64,000 nucleotides of DNA from Butyrivibrio sp. INlla14 (GTDB lineage Bacteria; Bacillota; Clostridia; Lachnospirales; Lachnospiraceae), in contig NZ_FMVS01000024.1 in the NCBI RefSeq assembly GCF_900102515.1, forward strand, positions 1 to 64,000, given 5' to 3'. Within the stretch, counting starts at the first letter, position 1; every line of letters starts with the position of its first letter. Positions 44,343 to 54,302 of this stretch are shown here, one piece after another. The notes beneath the pieces were generated by a model. That model saw only the letters and a program-made list of their open reading frames with translations. It had not been told where the DNA came from and did no database searches. The translations under genes were made by a program, and so were the position numbers.

Positions 44343-44831
44343 TTAGCGTAACTTTAGTTCCATCGGAGTAAACCTGATGCCATCGGCAACAGTCTCCGGT
44401 CCTAGATCTTTAAATCCCCTCTTATGATAAAAACCTACAGCATATGGCGAAGCATTTACAGTAAGTCTGTTTATCCCCTCTTCTTCGATTCCATATCTGG
44501 AAACGTACTTTATCAGAGCACTTCCTATGCCATGCTTGTGGTAGTTTTCATGCACGAACAATAAGGAAATATGACTTTTTTCTCTTATTGAAAGCATACC
44601 TACGCATTCATCGCCGTCCATAGCCACAAACAACTGGTAGTGCCCTGCTATAAACATCTTTCGTAATGTTTCATCATTAACAAATTTGTGAAAATTGGTA
44701 ATTCCCTCTCGGGAATAATCCGGGGCATCGAATCTTGTGAAGGTGTTCCATGCAAGCTTCATTGCCCCGTCCCAATCAGAATGGTAAGCACTTCTTACCA
44801 TTATTTTTGATGTATCAACTATTTGCGACAC
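44343..44831 (-). CDS. GNAT-family N-acetyltransferase
   Basis: About 162 residues, starting at a GTG that overlaps the end of the upstream hydrolase gene by 17 bases; an ATG at 44801 is the alternative. GNAT fold: MVRSAYHSDWDGAMKLAW, CVGMLSIREKSHISLLFV, the acetyl-CoA loop YHKHGIGSALIKYVSRYG and VGFYHKRGFKDLGPE. Acceptor unknown. Probably translated together with the hydrolase. Confidence 0.85.
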   Translation of the reverse strand: MSQIVDTSKIMVRSAYHSDWDGAMKLAWNTFTRFDAPDYSREGITNFHKFVNDETLRKMFIAGHYQLFVAMDGDECVGMLSIREKSHISLLFVHENYHKHGIGSALIKYVSRYGIEEEGINRLTVNASPYAVGFYHKRGFKDLGPETVADGIRFTPMELKLR

Positions 44832-45765
44832 TGTCGATCACTTTCTTGAGCCACTGATACTGGTCCTCAAATACCTGCTCTCTTCCAATCTCCTGTTGAA
44901 GCTCATGTCTCATTCCATCATAAAGCTTGAGCTCAACATTCTGGATCTGAAGCTGTTTCTTGTAGATATCAAAGAGCTTGGCAGGAGCTTCACCGTAGTT
45001 GCCTACTGGATCTTCTTTTCCTGCTGTGATCAGGATAGGGAGATTTTTAGGAATATCATCCATCTTGCCCACATCCTGTACTCTTCTAAGGAGCTCAGCC
45101 ATTGTGCCAAATCCGTTAAGTGTGAAAACAAAGTTGTCCATAGGATTAGCAATATATTTGTCTATGCTTTCCTCATTGTGTGAAAGCCAGTCAAACTTGG
45201 TTCTAGGGTTAGGAATCTTCTTGAGGTAGCCCTTGAACGCCATGTTGTTGATCATGGTTGAACGATACTTGGTTCCCATGATAACCTGCATGAAGTTAAC
45301 AAGTGAAGATAATGAGTTAACTGTTCCTGTTGGCATAAATGCTGTGCCCTGGATAATAGCACCCTGTATACCTGTGCCGTAGCGAGTTATATACTCTCTT
45401 GCTACGAATGATCCAAAGCTATGTCCCAGAATAAATACTGGAACACCAGGATACTCTTCCTGTACCATTTTCTTAAGTCTGTGAGCATCACGGACCAGTA
45501 CAGTTGCTGGGTCCTCCTTGCAGAAAAAGCCGTAGGTGCCGTTGCCTGAAACAGAACCACCATGGCCAAGGTGATCATTACCCATAACAAGAATGCCCTT
45601 CTCAGCGAGGAAACGAGCAAACTCATCATAACGATCAATGTACTCCTGCATTCCATGAATGATCTGTAGCAGTGCTACAGGCTTTTCCTCAGGAATCCAC
45701 TTAATCGCATGAATGGTCGATTGTCTGTCTCTTGATTTGTAAGTCAGTTCCTCTTTGCGAACCAT
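44815..45765 (-). CDS. Alpha/beta hydrolase (monoacylglycerol lipase-like)
   Basis: 316 residues, serine-aminopeptidase S33/lysophospholipase group. LLQIIHGMQEYIDRYDEFA, GNDHLGHGGSV, nucleophile elbow FILGHSFGSFVAREYI (Ser about 113), acid in LPILITAGKEDPVG and His in YDGMRHELQQEIG. No signal peptide, so cytoplasmic. Likely lipase or lysophospholipase; the substrate cannot be told from sequence. Confidence 0.87.
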   Translation of the reverse strand: MVRKEELTYKSRDRQSTIHAIKWIPEEKPVALLQIIHGMQEYIDRYDEFARFLAEKGILVMGNDHLGHGGSVSGNGTYGFFCKEDPATVLVRDAHRLKKMVQEEYPGVPVFILGHSFGSFVAREYITRYGTGIQGAIIQGTAFMPTGTVNSLSSLVNFMQVIMGTKYRSTMINNMAFKGYLKKIPNPRTKFDWLSHNEESIDKYIANPMDNFVFTLNGFGTMAELLRRVQDVGKMDDIPKNLPILITAGKEDPVGNYGEAPAKLFDIYKKQLQIQNVELKLYDGMRHELQQEIGREQVFEDQYQWLKKVIDSVANS

Positions 45766-45908
45766 TTGAAGTTCCTCCCCATAAAGTTTTTAGTTGCAAT
45801 ACCTATATATATAATAACATGAATTGCTCCACTTCGTTCTCGCAATTCATGCACACATTCGGAAACCGCACTATCGTGCTTTTTCCTCATGTGTGTTTAT
45901 GTCTCAAG

Positions 45909-45945
45909 GTCCAGAAATCTTTCATGCAAGCATGAGATTTCTGGA
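45909..45945. other. Long hairpin after metG
   Basis: GTCCAGAAATCT and AGATTTCTGGAC are perfect inverted arms with an inner CATG/CATG pair, 18 bases past the metG stop. No clean T-run follows on the minus strand, so it may be a terminator or an mRNA-stabilizing end. Confidence 0.55.
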
Positions 45946-45962
45946 CTTTGATCCATTTATTA

Positions 45963-48005
45963 TCAGCAGATCTCTGCGCCTGATGGCATTGGCTTCTCAG
46001 GAGTCATAAGTGCAAGATTACCCTCTGCATCCTCAGCACAAAGAAGCATTCCCTCTGATAATACTCCAGCAAGCTTGGCAGGCTTAAGGTTTACAAGGAC
46101 CATTACCTTCTTACCAACCATTTCTTCTGGAGAATAATACTTCCTGATACCTGAAACAATCTGTTTAACCTGGCTTCCAATCTTAACCTGTGAGCAAAGA
46201 AGCTTTTTGGACTTCTCAACAGCCTCACATGCAATGATCTCGCCAACCTGGAACTGCATAGCCCCAAACTGATCATACTCAATTTCAGCCTTAGGCTCGA
46301 TATCGATAGGAGCCTGATCCTCATCTGAAGTGTTCTCTGCCTTTGGAGCTGGTGCTGGAGCAAGGCCTGCCTTAGCAAGGTTCTCTGCAGCTTTTCTCTG
46401 TGACTCTTCGAATTCAGCCTTCTGCTTCTTGGTGATCTCAGCAGCCTTTTCAAGAACATCCTTAAGATCTTTACGAGCAAAGAGCATCTCTGGTGCTTCT
46501 GTAACCTTTGTATCATTTGCAAGAGCACCGAAGTTTCCAAGTGTATCGAAATCTCTTTCTCCAGCATTAAGCTGCTCTCTGATCTTCTGAGCTGTCTCAG
46601 GCATAAATGGATCAAGAAGAGCTGCACCGATAGAAATAGACTCTACAAGGTTATAAAGAACTGTTGAAAGTCTATCCTTCTTGCTATCATCCTTGCCAAG
46701 TACCCATGGCTCAGTCTCATCTATATACTTGTTGCATCTCTTAAAGAGAGTAAAGATTTCTGTAAGAGCATCAGCGACACGAAGCTCATCCATCTTTTTC
46801 TCAACCTTGTCGTAGCAGCCTGTTACAACAGCCTTAAGGTCTGCATCAACATCCTCTGCTACGCCCTTGTCAGCTACTACGCCGCCAAGATACTTGTTAC
46901 TCATAGCAATAGTTCTGTTAACAAGGTTACCAAGCGTGTTGGCAAGATCTGAGTTAAAACGCTCAACTAAAAGCTCCCATGTGATAACACCATCATTTTC
47001 AAATGGCATCTCATGAAGAACGAAATATCTTACAGGATCTACGCCAAAGAGGCTTACGAGATCATCAGCATAGATAACGTTGCCCTTTGACTTACTCATC
47101 TTCTCGCCGCCCTGAAGAAGCCATGGATGTCCAAAGATCTGCTTAGGAAGTGGCTCTCCAAGTGCCATCAAGAAGATTGGCCAGTAAATAGTATGGAAAC
47201 GGATGATGTCCTTACCGATAAGGTGAAGATCAGCTGGCCACCACTTCTTATAATCCTCAGTGCTGTTGCCGTCTGCATCATATCCAATACCTGTGATATA
47301 GTTTGTAAGCGCATCAAGCCATACATATACTACGTGCTTGTCATCAAAGTCTACAGGAATACCCCATTTAAAGGATGTTCTTGATACACACAGATCCTGA
47401 AGTCCTGGAAGAAGGAAGTTGTTCATCATCTCATTCTTTCTGGATACAGGCTGGATGAATTCTGGATGTGTGTTGATATAATCAATAAGCTTGTCTGCAT
47501 ATTTGCTCATCTTAAAGAAATATGCTTCTTCCTCTGCTGGGTGAACAGGGCCTCCGCACTCAGGGCACTTGCCATCCTTGAGCTGAGACTCTGTATAGAA
47601 AGCCTCACACTCTGTACAGTACATTCCCTTGTAAGATCCCTTGTAGATATCACCCTGATTATAGAATCTCTTGAATATCTTCTGAACCTGCTTGACATGG
47701 TCATCATCTGTTGTACGGATGAATCTGTCATAGGATGTATCCATAAGGTTCCAAAGTCCCTTGATAGTATCTGAAACCTGGTCTACAAACTCCTTGGGAG
47801 AAGCACATCCTGCCTCAATAGCTCTGGTCTCAATCTTCTGTCCGTGTTCATCTGATCCTGTCTGGAAGTGAACATCGAATCCATCTCTTCTCTTATATCT
47901 TGCGATTGCATCTGCAAGCACGATCTCATAACTGTTTCCGATGTGTGGCTTACCTGATGTATAAGCAATCGCAGTAGTAATGTAATATTTACCCTTATTC
48001 TGCAT
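45963..48005 (-). CDS. metG: Methionyl-tRNA synthetase
   Basis: Class I synthetase, about 680 residues from the ATG at 48005; an in-frame TTG upstream is less likely. HIGH-type motif KPHIGNSYE, zinc-knuckle cysteines in YCTECEAFY and CPECGGP, and KMSKSKGNVIY as the KMSKS loop. The C-terminal 110 residues form a tRNA-binding EMAP/Trbp111-like OB domain (VGEIIACEAVEKSKKLLCSQ and VLVNLKPAKLAGVLSEGM), joined by a Lys/Ala-rich linker. Translated 20 bases after map, so the two are probably co-transcribed. Confidence 0.96.
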   Translation of the reverse strand: MQNKGKYYITTAIAYTSGKPHIGNSYEIVLADAIARYKRRDGFDVHFQTGSDEHGQKIETRAIEAGCASPKEFVDQVSDTIKGLWNLMDTSYDRFIRTTDDDHVKQVQKIFKRFYNQGDIYKGSYKGMYCTECEAFYTESQLKDGKCPECGGPVHPAEEEAYFFKMSKYADKLIDYINTHPEFIQPVSRKNEMMNNFLLPGLQDLCVSRTSFKWGIPVDFDDKHVVYVWLDALTNYITGIGYDADGNSTEDYKKWWPADLHLIGKDIIRFHTIYWPIFLMALGEPLPKQIFGHPWLLQGGEKMSKSKGNVIYADDLVSLFGVDPVRYFVLHEMPFENDGVITWELLVERFNSDLANTLGNLVNRTIAMSNKYLGGVVADKGVAEDVDADLKAVVTGCYDKVEKKMDELRVADALTEIFTLFKRCNKYIDETEPWVLGKDDSKKDRLSTVLYNLVESISIGAALLDPFMPETAQKIREQLNAGERDFDTLGNFGALANDTKVTEAPEMLFARKDLKDVLEKAAEITKKQKAEFEESQRKAAENLAKAGLAPAPAPKAENTSDEDQAPIDIEPKAEIEYDQFGAMQFQVGEIIACEAVEKSKKLLCSQVKIGSQVKQIVSGIRKYYSPEEMVGKKVMVLVNLKPAKLAGVLSEGMLLCAEDAEGNLALMTPEKPMPSGAEIC

Positions 48006-48043
48006 TTCTATATACCCTTTCAAATCTAATAATATCTATTCTA

Positions 48044-48919
48044 TTACCAGCACAAAAGCTCTGGTCCATTCTCAGTAACAAGAAGTTCAACTTCCCACTG
48101 AGCTGACGGCTTCATATCTGCTGTATATACTGTCCAGTCATTTTCTTCATCGATAAAGATCTCATCTCTACCCATGTTGACCATAGGCTCAATTGTAAAT
48201 ACCATTCCAGGAACCATGAGCATTCCTGTTCCAGGTCTGCTGACATGGCTGACATAAGGCTCCTCGTGGAACTCATTGCCACAGCCATGGCCGCCGATTT
48301 CCTTGACCACAGTATATCCATTTTTAAGAGCATGCTGATGAACCGCATGTCCCATATCGCCAATTGGTGTCCAAGGAATAACTGCCTTGATACCAGCTTC
48401 CATGCACTCCTTGGTAACCTCAACAAGTCTCTTTTTCTCTGGAGAAACATCACCGATCATAAACATTCGTGATGAATCAGAAAAATAGCCATCAAGAATT
48501 GTAGAACAGTCTACATTGATGATATCTCCATCTTTCAGAATAATATCCTTGGAAGGAATTCCATGGCAAACCTGCTCATTTATAGATGTGCAAACGCTCT
48601 TTGGGAATCCTTCATAACCTAAGTCCGCTGGGATGCCTCCCATCTTCTTGGTCACGTCATTGACAATGTCGTCTATTTCCTGTGTAGACATACCGGCACG
48701 GATCTTATCGCCTACTTCGTCAAGAACAGCCATATTGATAACTGCACTTTTCTTGATTCCCTCGATATCCTTCTCAGTTTTGAAAAGACTTCTGTCAGGA
48801 ATGATGAAACCTTCATGTTCATAATGAATTAGCTTGTCATCAAAAGCAGCGTGGCAACTTTTGTACTTCTTGCCACTTCCACACCAGCACTGGTCGTTTC
48901 TTTCTAATCTCTTATACAT
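48044..48919 (-). CDS. map: Methionine aminopeptidase type I with SEC-C zinc motif
   Basis: Removes the initiator Met from new proteins. 291 residues. An N-terminal SEC-C motif, NDQCWCGSGKKYKSCH (about 8-23), probably binds zinc and the ribosome. The pita-bread catalytic domain has metal ligands in VCHGIPS, GDIINVDCSTILDGYFSDSS, GGHGCGNEFHEEP, FTIEPMVNMG and the last Glu in WEVELLVTENGPE. The SEC-C form is common in Clostridia. Confidence 0.95.
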   Translation of the reverse strand: MYKRLERNDQCWCGSGKKYKSCHAAFDDKLIHYEHEGFIIPDRSLFKTEKDIEGIKKSAVINMAVLDEVGDKIRAGMSTQEIDDIVNDVTKKMGGIPADLGYEGFPKSVCTSINEQVCHGIPSKDIILKDGDIINVDCSTILDGYFSDSSRMFMIGDVSPEKKRLVEVTKECMEAGIKAVIPWTPIGDMGHAVHQHALKNGYTVVKEIGGHGCGNEFHEEPYVSHVSRPGTGMLMVPGMVFTIEPMVNMGRDEIFIDEENDWTVYTADMKPSAQWEVELLVTENGPELLCW

Positions 48920-48983
48920 ATTCGTCCTTCTTTTATCGATAATTACTCTATATTAGTATGCCTTTTGTGCCTGTAAAAGTCAA

Positions 48984-50516
48984 TTAATGAATACACTTAA
49001 ATAATGAATTATGTATTTCTGGAACTGGAGTATTCTTGCGGATAAAGTTTATCAATAAATCTGGCATTTCATCTGAGTAGCTTCTGGCAACCTTGCAATT
49101 ACCTATGCATTCGTATCCGCCAGTACCTGTTGCTCTGTAGTTACTGGTTGCAAGAGTATAAGTTTCAGTATCTGAGAGCTCAGTTCCATCAAGCTTTCTA
49201 AGCTTCACAACTCTGTCTCCAACAGGTCTTGTAAGGTCAAATTCATATTCGAGCCCAGCGTAGTAATCGTAGTTATAATGCTCAATCTTGGGCTGGAGAA
49301 ACTTCTTTGATACAGTAACTTCGCCTGTCTCTTTATCATAATCAAAATACTCTGCGCTTCTCTCAAGTGCTGCCTTAAGGACCGCCTTTGTTACCTCTTT
49401 TACCTCAACTGTATTGGCAAACTGATAGATTCCAAGAACGTCTCTTACGGTAATCTCTTTCTTGAGCCCCAGTGGGTCATTGGCAAGACTAGTACAGGAA
49501 AAGTCAGCACCTGTGTAGTCTAGCTGCACCTGGTTGAAGATTGCTGCGACTTTACTCCCATTGAGGGCAGCATCCAGCTTTCCCTCGGGTTCAATTTTTT
49601 TTTCCAGACATCCTATTGGTTCATCAAGCCAGACCTGAATCTTGCCTGTGAGTTCATCCATAAAACTGTGAGCATCAAGGATTTTCTGGCATCTCTCATC
49701 TGGCGCATCAAGTGTAACAAGCTCTGAAGCGATATCAAAGCCATCAGCCTTCCTGTCAACATTTAACAGGCAGTATTTAAGGGCATTGGAAGGTGGCTGA
49801 ACTCCATGAGTGCCTTCTATTACAACGCTTGGAACTGCAATATGCTGATGACCTGTAAGGAGGATATCAAAGCCTGTCTCCCTTGCTATCTTGCAGGCCT
49901 GATTCTCTGTAGTCTGGGACAAAAGAGCTCCTGTCTTAAGGTCCTCTTCAAATCCGCCGTGGTAAATAGCAACTGTAAGATCACACTTATCCTTGAGCTG
50001 TTCATACTGCTCTTTTAAAGCCTCTACTGGATCTGTAACCTTCAAAAGAGTGAGGTGTTCAGGCTGTTCCCACACGTTTACATAACCCGTAACTGCAGCC
50101 GTGATACCAACTTTTGTGCCATCTGGCATGGTGTGGATAACATTTTTCTTTATACCGAGTTTTCCACCAAGATCCTCTACGTTGGCACTTATGAGAGTAG
50201 CCTTCATATAAGAAACGTAATCAGCTATAGCTTCATAGCCAAAATTAAAATCATGATTGCCAAGAGTGTAGTAGTCAAGGCCCATTTCATTAAAGCCTTC
50301 AGCCATAGGATGAAAATCGTATTCATCCCTGTGCTCAAGGTAATATGACATCAGTGGTGTTCCCTGAAGTGAATCACCGCCATCAAGTACCAGGGTATCA
50401 GCATCTTTTTTTATCTGGGATGCAAGACAGAACAGTCCTGAATTCTCCGGACTGTTCTTGGCATAATTAACTGGAAAAACATGTCCGTGGGTATCTGAAG
50501 TAAAAATAATACGCAT
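48984..50516 (-). CDS. Metallophosphatase / 5'-nucleotidase (UshA-like)
   Basis: About 510 residues from the ATG at 50516, where AGGAG lies seven bases upstream and the protein begins MRIIFTSDTHGH; the longer frame to 50597 is not supported. Dimetal phosphoesterase motifs: SDTHGH, LVLDGGDSLQGTP, LGNHDFNFG and LLTGHQHIAVPS, then a 5'-nucleotidase C-terminal domain (about 330-500) with ATSNYRATGTGGYE. No signal peptide, so unlike E. coli UshA it should be cytoplasmic, as in the YunD type. Hydrolyses nucleotides or related phosphate esters. Confidence 0.88.
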   Translation of the reverse strand: MRIIFTSDTHGHVFPVNYAKNSPENSGLFCLASQIKKDADTLVLDGGDSLQGTPLMSYYLEHRDEYDFHPMAEGFNEMGLDYYTLGNHDFNFGYEAIADYVSYMKATLISANVEDLGGKLGIKKNVIHTMPDGTKVGITAAVTGYVNVWEQPEHLTLLKVTDPVEALKEQYEQLKDKCDLTVAIYHGGFEEDLKTGALLSQTTENQACKIARETGFDILLTGHQHIAVPSVVIEGTHGVQPPSNALKYCLLNVDRKADGFDIASELVTLDAPDERCQKILDAHSFMDELTGKIQVWLDEPIGCLEKKIEPEGKLDAALNGSKVAAIFNQVQLDYTGADFSCTSLANDPLGLKKEITVRDVLGIYQFANTVEVKEVTKAVLKAALERSAEYFDYDKETGEVTVSKKFLQPKIEHYNYDYYAGLEYEFDLTRPVGDRVVKLRKLDGTELSDTETYTLATSNYRATGTGGYECIGNCKVARSYSDEMPDLLINFIRKNTPVPEIHNSLFKCIH

Positions 50517-50534
50517 TTCTTTGCTCCTAACTAA

Positions 50535-50572
50535 AAAACGAATAAAGGAAGATATCCCTACCGATATCTTCC
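50535..50572 (-). terminator. Terminator after the PhnD-like gene
   Basis: GGAAGATATC (50547-50556) and GATATCTTCC (50563-50572) form a perfect stem; a T-rich tract with TTTTTT follows on the minus strand. Confidence 0.8.
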
Positions 50573-50617
50573 CCTCTGATATATTATAATAATCCATCCG
50601 TTATGTACAGAGAATTG

Positions 50618-51733
50618 TTAATTCATAGACATCATCATCTTCTGGGCAGCTCTCTCAGAGTCGTAGTCTTCTGTACTTGCCCTGGTATATCCCTTGTGAT
50701 TGTAGATATATACTGCTTCTTTTCCCTCTTCAGTATTTCCGATATTGATAAGTGCCTCTGTTATGGCCTCTTTAAGATCATCTGTCATTATGGGAGATGT
50801 CTTGCTGACGCAGACAGTATCGTTATAGATTCCTGCAGTCACTCCGATAACATCTGTCTCATCCCATATGCTATCTGTCCTTCCGTAGGAATCAGTCCAC
50901 TTTTCTTCCTGATCAAGCCTTGCATCTGCATAGGTCACAAGAATATCTATTTTGCCTGCGGCGAGCTTGGAAAAAGCTGTATCATAATTATCTGAAACTT
51001 CTGCATAGGTCACATCTGTGATATGCATATTGAAATTCTGCTGTATCCAAAGTGAAGGATAAACAAAACCGGCAGGGGAAGACGAATCCATTATGCTCCA
51101 TTTAAGAGCATCCAGATCTTCCCAGGCTATCTCCTGTCCTTCGTTGACTTTTTCAGCAATCTTTCTTCCACCACTTGAAGGTCCTGCGATCACCAGCCCC
51201 CTGTAATAAGTACACTGATTTGTAGTTCTCTCTGTCGGCTTATTCTCATTCCAATCCCTTGGATCCTCGCTGTCCAGTGAAAGGCCATCTCTTGTAGCCG
51301 TGAGAATAACGTCGCACCCTTCATCATACATAACATAAGTCCCGGCAGGAACAAAGCCCACATCCACAGTGCCTGCAGTCAGCGCTTCACCAACTGACTC
51401 ATAAGATGAACCAACTGTAATTTCCACACTTTTCAAGTTATAGCCTTCTTTGGAAAGTTCGTTGATAAGTAGGCCCTTAAGCGGTTCTGTAGATTTAATG
51501 GTTTCTCCCGGGTCATGTGATGGCACAAAGCAGACAGTAAGCTTATCAATGTCTTTTTCCCCAGACAAAGCTTCCTCGGGTGCTTCAATCGCAACAACAT
51601 CAGGTTGTGATATATCTGTTACTGCTGCCGATCCATATTCAATTGAAAACTCTTCCGTTTTTTCCTTACCACATGCTGCCATCATGGCAATCAAAACAAA
51701 ACCTGCAACTAGTACGGGAATTCTTTTTCTCAT
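50618..51733 (-). CDS. PhnD-like phosphate/phosphonate-binding lipoprotein
   Basis: About 371 residues from the ATG at 51733 (MRKRIPVLVAGFVL), with AGGAAGG six bases upstream. The lipobox AACG anchors it. The periplasmic-binding fold of the PhnD type is shown by KLTVCFVPSHDPGETIKSTE, AGTVDVGFVPAGTYVMY, SPAGFVYPSLWIQQNF and a late DDLKEAITEALINIGNTEEG. PhnD proteins bind phosphonates or phosphite for ABC import, but no phnC/phnE genes adjoin it. A sensor or another organic ion ligand is possible. Confidence 0.85.
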   Translation of the reverse strand: MRKRIPVLVAGFVLIAMMAACGKEKTEEFSIEYGSAAVTDISQPDVVAIEAPEEALSGEKDIDKLTVCFVPSHDPGETIKSTEPLKGLLINELSKEGYNLKSVEITVGSSYESVGEALTAGTVDVGFVPAGTYVMYDEGCDVILTATRDGLSLDSEDPRDWNENKPTERTTNQCTYYRGLVIAGPSSGGRKIAEKVNEGQEIAWEDLDALKWSIMDSSSPAGFVYPSLWIQQNFNMHITDVTYAEVSDNYDTAFSKLAAGKIDILVTYADARLDQEEKWTDSYGRTDSIWDETDVIGVTAGIYNDTVCVSKTSPIMTDDLKEAITEALINIGNTEEGKEAVYIYNHKGYTRASTEDYDSERAAQKMMMSMN

Positions 51734-51774
51734 GTTCATCCTTCCTGGGCACTCAAACAATTATCATCTGGTAA

Positions 51775-51812
51775 AAAAGAAACAGAAAAGCTCATGTGTA
51801 TCCCACATGAGC
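51775..51812 (-). terminator. Terminator of the pentose operon (after rpe)
   Basis: GCTCATGTG (51790-51798) and CACATGAGC (51804-51812) form a stem followed on the minus strand by TTTTCTGTTTCTTTTTT. Confidence 0.85.
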
Positions 51813-51854
51813 CCCCATCTCTTACGACAAGTATATTCCATTAAAAAATCCCAG

Positions 51855-52517
51855 TCAACGATTCTGGAATATGTTTATAAACTTTTTAACGTTTGCTGCA
51901 ACATCACCTTTAAAGACGCCTGAGCCAGATACAATGACGTTGGCGCCAGCATCCATCACGTTTTCCGCATTCTCGGGATAGATACCACCATCAACCTCAA
52001 TATCTGTCAAAAGACCTCTCTCATCCAGCATCTCTCTGACTTTTTTAACTCTACCAATACTCTCAGGGATAAAAGACTGGCCACCAAATCCAGGCTCAAC
52101 TGTCATAACAAGGATCATATCCACCTTATCAAGATATGGAACAAGCTCTTTTACAGGTGTACCCGGCTTTATTGATATTCCAGCCTTGATGCCACAGTCA
52201 TGGATCTTGTTGATAACAGCCATGGCATCGTCTGTTGCCTCCAGATGGAAGGTTATGATATCTGCACCCGACTTTACAAAATCCTCAATATATCTGATAG
52301 GATCTGTAATCATGATGTGCACGTCAAAAACCTTATCTGTTGTTTTTCTGATACTCTTGATTACCGGCATACCATAGGAAATGGATGGCACAAAAATGCC
52401 ATCCATTACATCGATATGAATATACTCGGCTCCAGCCTCATCTGCTTCTCTTATCTGCTGTCCAAGAATACTAAAGTCAGCTGATAAAATTGAAGGACTT
52501 AGAATATTATTCATCAT
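51855..52517 (-). CDS. rpe: Ribulose-phosphate 3-epimerase
   Basis: Interconverts ribulose-5-P and xylulose-5-P. 220 residues, complete TIM barrel: ILSPSILSADFSILGQQI, YIHIDVMDGIFVPSISYGMP with metal-binding His/Asp, DVHIMITDP, VEPGFGGQSFIPE and DIEVDGGIYPENA. Its ATG overlaps the TAA of the transketolase C-terminal subunit (TAATG). In this operon it links ribulose-5-P to the transketolase reactions after AraD. Confidence 0.96.
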   Translation of the reverse strand: MMNNILSPSILSADFSILGQQIREADEAGAEYIHIDVMDGIFVPSISYGMPVIKSIRKTTDKVFDVHIMITDPIRYIEDFVKSGADIITFHLEATDDAMAVINKIHDCGIKAGISIKPGTPVKELVPYLDKVDMILVMTVEPGFGGQSFIPESIGRVKKVREMLDERGLLTDIEVDGGIYPENAENVMDAGANVIVSGSGVFKGDVAANVKKFINIFQNR

Positions 52518-53458
52518 TATTTCAAAAATTCCTTTACTGATGCATAAACACCATCACCATCAAGGCCATACTTCTTAACAAGTGCTGCTGCAGATCCGGA
52601 TTCACCAAATCTGTCCTGCATACCGATCTTCTTGACTACTGTAGGACATTCCTCTGCGAGAACATCACATACAGCGCTTCCGAGACCGCCAATTACAGAA
52701 TGCTCTTCTACTGTAACAACCTTGCCAGTCTTCTTGGCTGTTGCTACAACAAGCTCTCTGTCGATAGGCTTGATAGTGCAGATGTTAACAACTTCTGCGC
52801 TGATACCGTCAGCTGCAAGCTTCTCAGCAGCCTCAAGAGCAGAACCTACTCCGATACCAGTTGCTATAATACTAACATCTGTACCCTCTCTAAGTACAGT
52901 ACCTTTTCCAAGTTCAAACTTATAATCAGGTCTGTCGTTAACTACTGGGCAAGCTGCACGTCCAAAACGGATGTATACAGGGCCTTCGTGCTCAGCTGCT
53001 GCTCTTACGCAGGCTCTTGCCTCGATGTCATCTGCAGGACACATAACAACCATTCCAGGAATTGTACGCATAAGTGCAAGGTCTTCATTACACTGATGAG
53101 AAGCTCCGTCCTCACCTACTGTGATTCCTGCATGTGTTCCACCAATCTTAACGTTGAGGTGTGGATAACCGATTGAGTTACGTACCTGCTCAAATGCACG
53201 TCCTGTAGCAAACATAGCAAATGTGCTTACGAATGGGATCATGCCTGTTGTTGCAAGACCAGCTGCGATGCCCATCATGTTACACTCTGCGATACCGCAA
53301 TCGATGTGACGGTCTGGGAATTCCTTTTTGAACCAGCCAGTTCTTGTTGCTGCTGCAAGGTCAGCATCAAGGACAACAACCTTGTCATTAACCTTTGCAA
53401 GCTCTATAAGTTCTTTTCCGTAGCTATCTCTAGTAGCAATCTTCTTAACTTCGCTCAT
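52517..53458 (-). CDS. Transketolase, C-terminal subunit
   Basis: 313 residues covering the pyrimidine-binding and C-terminal domains: SYGKELIELAKVNDKVVVLD, ECNMMGIAAGLATTGMIPFV, THAGITVGEDGASHQ and VTVEEHSVIGGLGSAVCDVL. With the N-terminal subunit it forms a complete transketolase from two genes, a common arrangement in clostridia and archaea. The ribosome site GAGGAGG overlaps the end of the upstream gene. Confidence 0.94.
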   Translation of the reverse strand: MSEVKKIATRDSYGKELIELAKVNDKVVVLDADLAAATRTGWFKKEFPDRHIDCGIAECNMMGIAAGLATTGMIPFVSTFAMFATGRAFEQVRNSIGYPHLNVKIGGTHAGITVGEDGASHQCNEDLALMRTIPGMVVMCPADDIEARACVRAAAEHEGPVYIRFGRAACPVVNDRPDYKFELGKGTVLREGTDVSIIATGIGVGSALEAAEKLAADGISAEVVNICTIKPIDRELVVATAKKTGKVVTVEEHSVIGGLGSAVCDVLAEECPTVVKKIGMQDRFGESGSAAALVKKYGLDGDGVYASVKEFLK

Positions 53459-53468
53459 GTTTACCTCC

Positions 53469-54302
53469 TCAAGCCTCTAAAGCTGCGCCGATCTTGTTAA
53501 GATCGTCCATAGCCTTTGCATACTCTTCATCATTAGGTGCTACACCGTGCCATGAAACCTGGCCCTCCATGAAGGATACGCCCTTACCCTTCAAGCTATG
53601 AGCAATGATTGCAGTAGGCTGACCCTTGGTCTCTCTTGCTTCCTTGAAGGCAGCTCTGAGAGCGTCAAAGTCATGAGCATCAACATTGATCACATGGAAA
53701 TTAAATGCCTCAAACTTCTTGTCGATAGGATATGGTGAGCAAACCTGATCAACAGGTCCGTCAATCTGAAGGCCGTTGTTATCAACAATAACAACGAGGT
53801 TATCAAGCTTACGGAATCCAGCGAACATAGCTGCCTCCCAAACCTGTCCTTCCTCAATCTCACCATCACCAAGAAGTGTGTAGGTTCTGTAGTCTTTATT
53901 GTTAAGCTTTGCAGAAAGAGCCATACCACATGCAACTGAAATTCCCTGTCCGAGAGATCCGCTACTCATGTCAAGGCCTGGAAGATACTGCATACTAGGA
54001 TGTCCCTGAAGTCTGCTTCCAAGCTTACGAAGTGTTGTAAGCTCCTCTACTGGGAAGTATCCCTTCTGTGCCATTACAGAGTAAAGGCCTGGTGCTGTAT
54101 GTCCCTTAGAAAGAACGAAGCGATCACGATCAGGATTCTTGGGATCCTGTGGATCAACATTCATCTCCTCAAAATACAGATATGTGAAAATATCTGCTGC
54201 TGACAGTGATCCGCCTGGGTGACCAGCACCTGCTGCGTGAACCGCTGTGACAATGCCCTTACGGACTTCGTTTGCAATCTTCTGCAATTCTTTGTTTGTC
54301 AT
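53469..54302 (-). CDS. Transketolase, N-terminal (TPP-binding) subunit
   Basis: 277 residues from the ATG at 54302 (MTNKELQKIANEVRKG; GGAGG four bases upstream). TPP domain motifs: GAGHPGGSLSAADI, KGHTAPGLYSVMAQKG, GSLGQGISVACGMALSAK and the TPP/Mg motif LLGDGEIEEGQVWEA with VIVDNNGLQIDG. Partner of the next gene. It lies 166 bases after araD, a gap with AT-rich sequence that could hold a second promoter, though I could not define one. Confidence 0.94.
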   Translation of the reverse strand: MTNKELQKIANEVRKGIVTAVHAAGAGHPGGSLSAADIFTYLYFEEMNVDPQDPKNPDRDRFVLSKGHTAPGLYSVMAQKGYFPVEELTTLRKLGSRLQGHPSMQYLPGLDMSSGSLGQGISVACGMALSAKLNNKDYRTYTLLGDGEIEEGQVWEAAMFAGFRKLDNLVVIVDNNGLQIDGPVDQVCSPYPIDKKFEAFNFHVINVDAHDFDALRAAFKEARETKGQPTAIIAHSLKGKGVSFMEGQVSWHGVAPNDEEYAKAMDDLNKIGAALEA